Part shown: positions 55,308 to 64,000 of the stretch, in pieces
How the letters are laid out: the number at the start of each line of letters is the position of its first letter
Position numbering within the stretch: position 1 is the stretch's first letter
From: Pardosa pseudoannulata
Taxonomy: Eukaryota > Arthropoda > Arachnida > Araneae > Lycosidae
Length of the DNA: 64,000 nucleotides
Reading direction: 5' to 3'
Assembly (NCBI GenBank): GCA_032207245.1
Contig: CM063502.1
Location: 71,387,616 to 71,451,615, forward strand
The notes under the pieces: model-generated
The model's input: only the letters and a program-made list of their open reading frames with translations
Told to the model about the DNA's origin: nothing
The model's database searches: none
Position numbers and translations under genes: made by a program

Positions 55308-57045
55308 TACTCTTAATGTAGCGAAGCTAGATTCTTGCAGTGTTTTTTATACAATGGTGGTCTTCAAAAAGTCAAAAAACGCCTAAAAAAATTTATCACT
55401 CTGGTTGGAGACTATGAACAAAAATTTTAAGCATGAAAAATGAAATTTAAGTTTTTCGATTATATTTCAGTAAAAATTAAAATTTTACGTCACCCCTAGT
55501 AACATTTGTTAAATCTCTAATCATAATATATTTCTTAACACTTGTACTTAACACTTGTCCGACAACAGCTTTCTTTTACCCATTTATCAAAAGGTTTCTT
55601 TTAGTATTTTCAAATATGGCATACAATATCCTGATTACTATCTGACTTCATAAAATCTTATCTAAGGTGATTATTATGGTCTTTATTCAAGTGTGAACTT
55701 TTTACAGTGATAATTATCTCTCTTCTTGTGTCTGTAAAACATTCCTTGAACATACTACGGTTCATCACTTTAATAAAATATTTCTATCTCTATACTCCTG
55801 ATTAAATGACACCAATAAATCACTACCTTTATGCAAGCCTGCTTTTTGAAGTTTCGGTGTCCTACTTTTGCAAGATCTTTCTATGTGCAATTTCAAAGCA
55901 TTAAATAGGTTACCATCGTTGGTTTTTACCTCGGTTTTTAGATCTTAATCTTTTAAATATAAGTATATTCTTCAGAACAAAATGATAAGGGGACAGTACA
56001 ACTTTACTGAATGCGAAATGCAAAATATTTGGCACAAATTAAAAGTTTAAAAGAAAAACAGGCAATGAATATGTAAAGTAAAAATTGTGGGTGTATCTAG
56101 AAACATTTCTACTACTTTAAAAATAAACTAGGTATATTAGAGAGTCATAACTTTTAAGCAGACTCTCAATGGAAAATTTTTGTCAACTTTTTTTTTAAAG
56201 TTTTCAACTTTTTTTTTTTAAAGCTTTTTTTTTCAAATTTAAAAAACTCCATTTTGAGCAAGTCCTATTTTAAGTTTAAACTTTATTTATCTTCAATATA
56301 TTTTCATTTATATCTTTGTATGTACTCAAAATGCTTAAAATTCTCAGCATTTTTTCTCGATACCTATTTATTTTCTAGAATTTCATTTATTTTTGGAAAA
56401 GTTTAAAAAATAAATAAAAAGCAAGTTCTTCTTTTCACAAACTTCAGTATTTTGCTGACACACTTCGAACAGATTTACAACCCAAACAAGTATTATTAAT
56501 TTTTTTTTTGCATTTGTGTAAACAATAAATATTAAATAAATATAAAATAAATATCTAATTTAATCTAATTTAAAAACATCATAAATTTTATGCCAGAAGA
56601 AATAAAATCTAAAAAAGCTAAAATGAAATCTAAAAATCCATTTCCTAATATTACTAGAAATATTACATGAAATTAAGCAACAATGAATGGATAGGTGGAA
56701 TTTCCTTGCGGTACTTACCTTGGAATTATGAAATCAATATGAACAATAGACTTTAAGGTGTCCTCAAGTTTAAAAAACACCATTTTGAGCCTATTTTAAG
56801 TTTAAACTTTATTTATCTTCATTATACTTTCATTTAAATTTATTAATGACTTTATACGATATAATAAGAATTTATAACGCATTTAGAATTAAAATAATAA
56901 GAATAGTTTAATTGTAATTAAAATATAAATTGTTAAGTTGATAAATGGTAGTTAAAATTTTATTGACTAAAATATGAAACTAAAAGTTAATTGACCTTAA
57001 TTTATTTAATTCATTAAAGAACTTTAACATATTTGTGTTGTTTCA
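55308..57045. other. Unique stretch with one separated direct repeat
   Basis: A segment AAAAAACTCCATTTTGAGC with ATTTTAAGTTTAAACTTTAT and TTATCTTCA at about 56236-56315 recurs at about 56766-56846, about 530 bp away, with a few changes. A T-rich tract of two TTTTTTTTTAAAG units precedes the first copy. No gene is recognised. Confidence 0.65.
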
Positions 57046-57330
57046 GACACAAATGCTTTACCAATGCTGACGTTATATCGCCAGGTGTTATATCGATCAG
57101 AATATGTCATCATCGCCATTTTGCTGTTTGACATCCAGCTGATTGATCAACGTGTTGGATGACGTAACTTAGCTCGAGTTTTTGGTTGCAGCTTATTGGC
57201 TAATGCTTTGGAGAGCATCACTTCTTGAAGTTTTCAAACAAAGTAAATGGGCATCGAAAAGTAGAAAGAGAAGGTAGATTGTTGAAGAGATTGCTAAGAA
57301 CACACCAATTTTTACCAGAATTGCACATTC
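57046..57330 (+). other. GC-richer island, unidentified
   Basis: It is preceded by an acceptor-like TTGTGTTGTTTCAG and begins with a frame of about 37 codons (TNALPMLTLYRQVLYRSEYV and onward), then a stop. It has GGTGTTATATCG repeated (57092-57110 region) and a CCAAT-type ATTGGCTAATG. It could be an exon, a promoter fragment or a mobile-element piece. I recognise no family. Confidence 0.3.
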
Positions 57331-57451
57331 AGCCTTCTAAATTAGAAATGGAAAAAAATCGTCACACTAATAAGATCATTATATAAAATATCTATCCTTT
57401 TTTCAATTGCATCGTTAGCGAATACGATTACCAAGTAATGTGTTATGGGCT

Positions 57452-57695
57452 ACGATAGCTCAGTATGCAAAGGCAGTGGAGGGTTACGTATTCGGGCCAA
57501 AGATACGCCATGTTAGTTTATGGTAGTTGGGGCACATAGTAACATGGGTTTGTGGTGGTAATATCTTTCAAACTAAACTATACTCTGAAGGGAATAGGTG
57601 GTATTTCTACTTGATGCCTTCTTCTAATTGGCCCACTTTGTTTTTGTTGTCCCAAGGAGTTATTTGGTAGCCCTCATGGGATTTCTGTAATAAAA
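57452..57695 (+). mobile_element. Candidate second SINE family (tRNA-like head)
   Basis: GGGCTACGATAGCTCAGTAT then GCAAAGGC resembles a tRNA 5' half with an A box. The expected B box is replaced by a decayed TATTCGGGCCAAAGATACG. The body is GC-richer than the flanks and includes GGCACATAGTAACATGGGTT and GGTAGCCCTCATGGGATTTC. No target duplication found, and no second copy in the window, so the assignment is tentative. Confidence 0.4.
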
Positions 57696-58499
57696 TGGTC
57701 AACAAAAATTCGGCCTTATATGACCAAATGCTTAAAAGACAAGTGGTCTTGCGTTATTAAAAAATAATGAGTTATGCATTTTGTAGGATCTAACATTTTT
57801 GTTAAAGGTTTGGTTATAGTGAACTTCCGTTTACTAAAAATTGCTTTATTTAAATTACTTTACTTAAAATTGTTCAAATATCTGTGATACGTATTGACCA
57901 AATGTTGGTCTGGATTGGCAAATGAATAGGAATAAGTATAAAATAAGGCATGTTTCGGCCTTTTGCCACCATTTTTATACTCGGACAGTCTTCAAATTAT
58001 GTTACACATATGTGCATTCTCAAACACATATCGTATGATCAATATAATATTTTATTTGGGTTAAAAATATTGTAGTAGTTAGTAATCTGAACTAATATCT
58101 TTGAAATAGCTTCAGTTCTATAACAAATAATACAGCACAAAACGAAATATACTTCATAAAATTAAAGAAAAACTTTCAATTATATTTATCGTTTGTGATT
58201 AATACTAGTATATCTTATTTATAATTGTAATATTTAAGTGTGTACAAAGTTTCGAAACTATTTAAAATACTATTTTTCTCCATTTAAAATACATTTTCGC
58301 ATACGAAATTTACAGAAGCAAAAACAATGTTTCCAGAAAAATCCTTTAAATTATCAATGTTTATTACTCAGAATGTATTTTAGGTATTTAAAATATCTTA
58401 CATACTAACAGAAATATTAGATACATCCAAAGCTATTGAAAGTAAACATGAAATCTACGACATTTCAATAGACAGTTAAACAACAAACCGATAATTAAT
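57696..58499. other. Unique AT-rich stretch, nothing recognised
   Basis: No repeat or coding signal noted. Confidence 0.5.
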
Positions 58500-59372
58500 A
58501 CCAATAACTGAATTACTATGATATAAAATAGAGAAATTTTATATATTTTAGTCTAGAATCTTTTCTAAACATGTAAAACTCCCCTTCTTCAAATTGAATT
58601 TTTTCCTCAAAAGAATCAAGGCGATGAATAATTTTGCTTGCTTTCTAAAACAAAAATAAGTAATTTCTATCTACTTCGAAACAGTTAATTTTCGATGAAA
58701 GCTTTTGATTAATGTACAGAACATACACAGTTCAGGTGTTCAGTGAACCCTTCTTGTAAATAATTTAAAAGATTTTTCTCACTAAAATTTACACGAGAAA
58801 TAACTATTTACTGTATGCATAAAAAGTAAAACGCAGTACATGGCATTTACTTGAAAATAGTTAATCTTCGATGACAGCTTTGGATGAATGTGCTGTTTAT
58901 ACAAAGTTCAAGTGTTCGGTGAAACTTAATTATCATCATTTGCAGATTAATTCGAAAAGTCGGATGAGCTTTGTCATTTACTATATCATAAAATAGGAAA
59001 AGTGTCAAATCTTTTCATCTAAAATCATTTCTGAATAAGCTTCTAAACTCACTTCCTGCAAATTTATAACATTTTTCGTACATAAATTTAGAAGAGAAAC
59101 AATCTCATTGACTTTATGAGTAAAACGTACAAATCAGTAAAATTTATTCATTTCAAAATAGTTAACTTCATATGAAAGACTTGGATGAATGTACAGTAGA
59201 TACAAAGTTCAAATATTTCAGAAAAATTAAAATTCCGAATCTCCAAAATAAAAGACAAATAATGACTTGACGTAGGATAAATTTATTAGTGCTTTTCAAG
59301 CAGTTATTTTGTGGGGAGTTTCAAAGAAAGTATTTCCATAATTTCTCATGAGTAAGATAAATGAATATAATA
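58500..59372. repeat. Eroded flank of the 175 bp satellite
   Basis: A (G/A)TTAA(T/C)TT(C)...GATGAAAG segment with AATGTACAG and CA(A/C)AGTTCA(A/G) recurs at 58684, 58861 (offset 177) and 59161 (offset 300). The word CATGGCATTTAC at 58839 is in phase with the CATGGGCATTAC of the clean array, since 59373 minus 58839 is 534, three times 178. Monomers here are strongly diverged, as expected at the ageing edge of a satellite block. Confidence 0.75.
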
Positions 59373-60400
59373 CATGGACTTTAATTTTTGAAAGCGTTCC
59401 TAATAAAATAATTCTCATACATATTATTTCAAAATTTTTTTGGAAAAACACTTGTTCCCCTATTTGTTATAAAGAAATATATAACTTTGATAAAAAAAAT
59501 TAATTTTTCAAAAATATGAATCACATGAGTAAGATAAATGAATACAATCTATGGGCATTACATTGTGACTACATTTCTAATAAAATAATTTTTATGGATA
59601 TTATTTCAATATTGTTTTGGGAAAACACTTATTCCCCTCTATAAGGAACATTTAATAGCTTTTATAAGAAACTAATTTGTTAAAATATACGGATCACAGG
59701 ACAAAGATAAATAAATACAATCCATGGAATTTACTTCTTGAACACGTTCCTAATAAAATAATTCTCATACATATTATTTCAAAAACTTTTTGGAGAAACA
59801 CTTGTTCCCCTATTTGTTATAAAGAAACATATAACAACTTTTATAAGAAATTAATTTTTCAAAAATACGTATCATATGAGTAAGATAAATGAATACAATC
59901 CATGGGCATTACATTGTGACTACATTCCTAATAAAATAATTCTCATGGATATTATTTCAATAATGTTTTGGGGAAACACTTATTCCCCTATATAAGGAAC
60001 ATTTAATAGCTTTTATAAGAAACTAATTTGTTAAAATATACGGATCACAGGACAAAGATAAATGAATGCAATCCATGGGCATTACAATTTGAGAGCATTC
60101 CTAATAAAATAATTCTCATGGATGTTATTTCAATAACGTTTTAAGGAAGCACTTATTCCTCTCTATATGGAACATTTAATTGCCTTTATAAGAAACTAAT
60201 TCATTCAAATATACGAATTACAGGAGAAAGATAAATGAATACAATCCATGGGCATTACAATTTGAGTGCATTCCTAATAAAATATTTCTCATGGATGTTA
60301 TTTCAATAAACTTTTGGGAAAACACTTATTCCCCTCTATAAGACACATTTAATAGCTTTTATAAGAAATTAATTTGTTCAAATATATGATACTTAATAAG
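59373..60400. repeat. Satellite array, 173-178 bp monomers with higher-order A-B-A-B-C-C pattern
   Basis: Six monomers begin at 59373, 59550, 59723, 59901, 60074 and 60247 (lengths 177, 173, 178, 173, 173, and a final incomplete one). All contain CCTAATAAAAT or TCTAATAAAAT, ATTATTTCA or GTTATTTCA, an AACACTT or GCACTT segment before ATTCC or GTTCCCC, and AAGATAAAT. Monomers 1 and 3 share CATACATATTATTTCAAAA and CCCCTATTTGTTATAAAG. Monomers 2 and 4 share CATTACATTGTGACTACATT and GGATCACAGGACAAAGATAA. Monomers 5 and 6 share CATTACAATTTGAG. The 62-codon-scale frame at 59677-59883 crosses monomers and is not a gene. Confidence 0.92.
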
Positions 60401-61069
60401 TAATTAAACCTTGTTCATTTAAAGTCATTAAAAGATTAAAATAAATTCATTACAGAAATTTAAAAATTTCTATATGTTGTGGGGTTTAATTATTAACACA
60501 ATATAGGATAACAAAGGGAATTTAATTAATGTTTACATAAAAGAAACAAATTTTCCAGCAACTTTAGTATTTTTGAATTACTTATTCTAATACCGCCATT
60601 TATTGATTAAAAAATTGAGGTTTTCATACATCGTAAATTTAATTAAGTTCATCCATTAAAAAACGATGTGCTGTATTTTTGCTGCTTTAGATGACGAAGA
60701 TCAAATAGTTATAACGGAATTCTTTACTTGATGTTAACTGTTGAATATTTTTAAAGTTAAGTTGTTAATTAGCCCCTTCTGGTATTTTGATGCATTTATT
60801 TCATGATAATTTTGGAAGACGTTTTGAAAAATCGCAATCTTATAAGTCTCATTTCAGAGTGTTTTATTTTGGAGTAATAAAATTTTAATTTTCTAAAATC
60901 TGCATATCAATTTGAAGCTAAAATCATTTTTCGGGAATCCGAAAATGTTTAGTAATCAACTAATGTTTTCAAGTGCATAACTCAACATTTTGCGTTTTAT
61001 CAATATCTTAAAAATTTGAGCAGCATAGTATGAAAAACTAGAATCCACTTTCGAAAAGTTAATAAAATT
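60401..61069. other. Unique AT-rich stretch, nothing recognised
   Basis: Follows the end of the satellite. No feature noted. Confidence 0.5.
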
Positions 61070-61395
61070 CATTAATGGAATGAGTTCATTATTTTGTACG
61101 TACGTTTATGTCATTCTAAAGCAGTCTAATGCAAATAATATTCCAGTTTAAAACTGGAAATATATTTTTTTAGAAATCACTAGTTTAAAAGAGAGAAGAA
61201 TGCAAATATGAATGCATTCCCTTAAAATTAGTGCTTTATTATATGAGAATTGCTAAAGACTTTGTGTGTTCTAAAATTTATTTATTTTGATACACAGCAC
61301 TTTAGAAATACTCTGTATTCAACGATTTGTGTTTTAAATTAGTGAAATATTTATTTTTATATTAGTATAATAATAACACAGGCCTGCGAAATTGA
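61070..61395. repeat. Isolated unit of the 390 bp repeat
   Basis: This segment (CATTCTAAAGCAGTCTAATG, GACTTTGTGTGTT, GAAATACTCTGTATTCAACG, TTTGTGTTTTAAATTAGTGA) matches the unit at 63567-63880 with few changes. It is separated from the rest of the array by about 1.8 kb that contains the pseudogene at 61.9-63.0 kb. Confidence 0.9.
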
Positions 61396-61896
61396 AATTT
61401 TTGGAAAATACAAGAGAAGTTTTTTCTTATTTTTAAGTTATTTAGTATGATGATTTCAAAAATGACCTCCATTTTTTTCCATCACGTCAGGATTTTTTGT
61501 AAAATTGATGTACATTATACTGGTAATATCCTATATGGAAAAAACGCTCTCGAACTGTTAGCGTGTACTGACTGGCAACAGTGGGTTTTATCTAATCATG
61601 TGAGTTTATTTAATCTGTTTATGATTAGGCATATTAATTTTTAAACAACAATTAAAATTAAAAATGTATACATTTTGTATATAAAGAATGAAAACCATCG
61701 CAACCAGAACGCATGAGCTGCACCAGGGCGAGACTAAAAGTTCCCTCGTTATTAAATTTTTTACATTAATTTTATAAGAAAAACAGTCCTAGAAAATCCC
61801 ACAACTACCTGTTTTTACGTTTTATTAAGGTTTGTATATAATAAATGTAAGTTTGAAATATATTTGAAACTCAATACGAAACAAAGATATTTAAAT

Positions 61897-62975
61897 TTAG
61901 TTACGTACATTTTTTCCGTTAAAATTTCTTTTTAACGTTCTTCTTTTATGTTCAATCTTATCTTCATCTCTTGCTAACATCCAACAATAGTCGGCAAGCA
62001 TATTCTTATTCCACCTACCTTGATATTTTCTCTCCATATCCTTCATGTCTTGGTGGAACCTTCTCCCTGTTCTTCGATGTCGGATCCTAAATTTTCGGGA
62101 AAAAGTCCAAATGCGATTGGAGGAAATGCAATTTTACACACATGGAGCAGCCCAACACTTGAAATTTGTCTAGCATGTTGCCAACAATTCTTTTAAATTT
62201 TTTATCTCTGTGATTGCCCAGAAATTTTTCCACAACATCTTTGATGGCAACCCAAGCTTCTCTTTCCTTTAAGGTCCTAGTTGTCTTAAATATGTTATTC
62301 CTAATAAGTTTTCGGATGTCTGGTCCTACGAAGACTCCCTCTTTCAATTTGGTTTCAGAAAATCCAGAAAACTTTTTACACATATATTTTAAGCACTCAC
62401 CATCTTTTGGAAGAGCCTTAACAAACTGCTTCTCATTTTTTGCAATTAGTTATTTTTTTGATCAACTAAGCTTTCCTAATTACATTTGGTGCCTGGTGCA
62501 AGATTCTGCCTTTTGAGAACTTTTCTGACCCAATATTGTGTTTGTCACGGCTGTCTCACTCACATAAAACAAAATTTTGTATACCCGTTTTGTTTTTGAG
62601 AAGCATGGTGATGATTTTTAAATCATCAATAAGCTAATATTTTATTTTGTTGAGAACAAGCTAGGTTTCATACCTTTTTTTGATGCACCGAGTATTCTGA
62701 CAGAGCCAATGGTTTTTGATGGTCAGCTGGTTCCTTTTCTCAATCTATAAAAGCCCATTCATCTTTTTGTAAATATGTTTCTCATCAATAAACAACTGAG
62801 CAATAAATGAGGTTCTCGTCTTGATTGTAAATCCTTTTCACGATCCTCAAGTGGTTTTCATATTTTTTTCTTTGAGAACGAGAGTAGTTTTTTCATTTCT
62901 TCTTAATACGCTGATAAGGATTCGATTATAGCAGGATAATGAAGATTGCGCTTCCTAGGTTTCCCAGGCTTGAGC
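61897..62975 (-). pseudogene. Broken copy of a multi-copy arthropod protein family
   Basis: The minus strand holds frame-shifted pieces in the order of one protein. From the N-terminal side: LKPGKPRKRNLHYP (about 62975), ENLIYC and EWAFID (62820-62740), TGIQNFVLCE then DSRDKHN (62590-62540), FVKALPKDGECLKYMCKKFS (about 62430), a 98-codon frame with LKEGVFVGPDIRKLI and LGCSMCVKLHFLQSHLDFFP (62383-62087), RFHQDMKDMERKYQGRW (62060-62010) and NMLADYCWML, to a stop at 61897. I recognise the order, including the conserved Leu-Lys-Glu-Gly-Val-Phe-Val-Gly-Pro, H-F-L-x-S-H-L-D, and E-R-F-H-Q-D blocks, from a protein family present in many copies in spider and insect genomes. Its function is not known to me and it may derive from a transposon. 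At least four frameshifts or stops and a missing middle segment show it is dead. Confidence 0.75.
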
Positions 62976-62999
62976 GCTTAGAATCCTTTAAGGTGATCT

Positions 63000-63229
63000 A
63001 TCAACATTCTTTATGCTCTATACTATCGCTGTTATTTACAAGTAATTTGATTTCATCATAAAATGTCAAACACAGGAAAGTATAAAACAATAAATGAGGT
63101 TCTTCGTTACCCTTTTCAATTCCTGTAAAATAAAAAGGGGTTCCTGATAGACATTTTTTTTTCTTTCAATCTAGAGCTAATAAGTGAGTTGCCTCTTGTA
63201 TTTTTTTGAGGCCTGTGATCTTTATATAT
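63000..63229. other. Unassigned flank of the pseudogene
   Basis: Short stretch between the pseudogene and the next repeat unit. It may hold the eroded N-terminal or 5' part of the same insertion. Confidence 0.4.
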
Positions 63230-64000
63230 AGTATAAAATTATTTATTTTTAATTTTAGTGATGAGTAATTTTGTAGCGTTTATCTTCTAAAAGTCTAATA
63301 AATATATGGTTTAAAACTGAAAATATATTTTTTTAAACTTACTAGTAAAAGCGAGATTAATAAAGTAAAACACGAATTTTTTTATACAATAAAAAGAGTA
63401 TAAAACTATTTATTTTGATAAAGCACTATACTTTTTCAAAATTTGTGTTTTAAATTATAAAAATTATTTTTGTATTGTGTTCACATTTGTGTATTATTTT
63501 GTATTGTGTATTTTATAATTAGTATAATATATTAGTATAATAATTATTTATTTTTAATTTTATTGTGATGAGTCCATTATTTTGTATGTACGTTTATGTC
63601 ATTCTAAAGCAGTCTAATGCAAATAATATTCCGGTTTAAAACTGAAAATATATTTTTTAAACTTACTAGTTTAAAAGCGAGATTAATGAAAATATGAATA
63701 CATTCCTTTAAGATAGTGCTTTATTATACGAGAATAACTAAAGACTTTGTGTGTTATAAAATCTATTTATTTTGATACACCTTACTTTAGAAATACTCTG
63801 TATTCAACGATTTGTGTTTTAAATTAGTGAAATGCTTATTTTTGTATTGTGTTTTAAATTCGTGAAATAATTATTTTTGTATTGGTGTAATAATAATAAA
63901 GATAATAATTAGTATAATTTATATATTAGTATAATAATTTATTTTTAATTTAATTGTGATGTCCTCATTGTTTTGTATGTACGTTTATATCATTCTAAAG
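63230..64000. repeat. Tandem array, about 390 bp unit, continuing past the window end
   Basis: Units begin near 63230 (diverged, shortened), 63567 and 63957. TTTGTATGTACGTTTAT occurs at 63581 and 63972, offset 391 bp. The second unit matches the isolated one at 61.1 kb over more than 300 bp. The array runs off the right edge of the window. Confidence 0.9.

Noticed and set aside
59373..60400. CRISPR-like array
   Set aside because: The whole 175 bp period is repeated with no unique spacers and no associated genes. It is a eukaryotic satellite.
62214..62516. 100-codon plus frame
   Set aside because: It is the antisense shadow of the minus-strand pseudogene, whose blocks are conserved in the other direction.

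Overview
The window reads as a strongly AT-rich stretch of nuclear DNA from an arthropod, most likely a spider. No intact protein-coding gene, functional tRNA, rRNA, CRISPR array or operon is visible. The arthropod/spider assignment is inference. It rests on the very AT-rich background, the (TA)n microsatellites, the mariner, Tc1, piggyBac and Helitron-like debris, and a broken copy of a multi-copy arthropod protein family (61.9-63.0 kb, minus strand). Almost all long reading frames are artefacts of (TA)n, poly-A or mobile-element sequence.

The window is best described as three layers. (1) Local tandem arrays with units of about 170-460 bp: 1-645 (309 bp), 3.9-4.8 kb (456 bp), 7.9-8.8 kb (about 300 bp, three units), 17.4-18.1 kb (381 bp), 29.8-32.5 kb (about 335 bp units that later gain a 700 bp extension), 37.6-39.1 kb (about 320 bp), 58.5-60.4 kb (173-178 bp monomers with an A-B-A-B-C-C higher-order pattern) and 61.1/63.2-64.0 kb (about 390 bp). 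(2) Dispersed mobile elements: a non-autonomous Helitron/Helentron-like element (15.55-16.68 kb) and a second older copy (0.68-1.3 kb); two solo LTRs of one family (13.1-13.96 and 25.5-26.3 kb) and a third related end (27.6 kb); a tRNA-derived SINE family with two full copies bearing target-site duplications, one 5'-truncated copy and two decayed copies; a mariner-type element with long terminal inverted repeats (20.75-21.31 kb); a piggyBac-type element in TTAA (48.89-49.47 kb); and decayed Tc1/mariner transposase relics at 15.1, 23.9 and 51.2-51.9 kb. (3) Long (TA)n microsatellites, the largest almost 400 bp at 19.28-19.67 kb.

Between these lie kilobase-scale stretches of unique AT-rich sequence with stops in all frames, consistent with intergenic or intronic DNA. 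A few islands of higher GC and higher complexity (1.8-2.1, 34.7-35.0, 45.8-46.1, 57.0-57.3 kb) are noted but not identified.

No gene network or new biochemical system is visible. The most interesting signals are structural: the higher-order satellite, the 16.98 kb hairpin, the Helitron-like element with a GCGAAGC terminal hairpin, the piggyBac element with repeated spaced CTCGA half-sites, and the general richness in short local tandem duplications.
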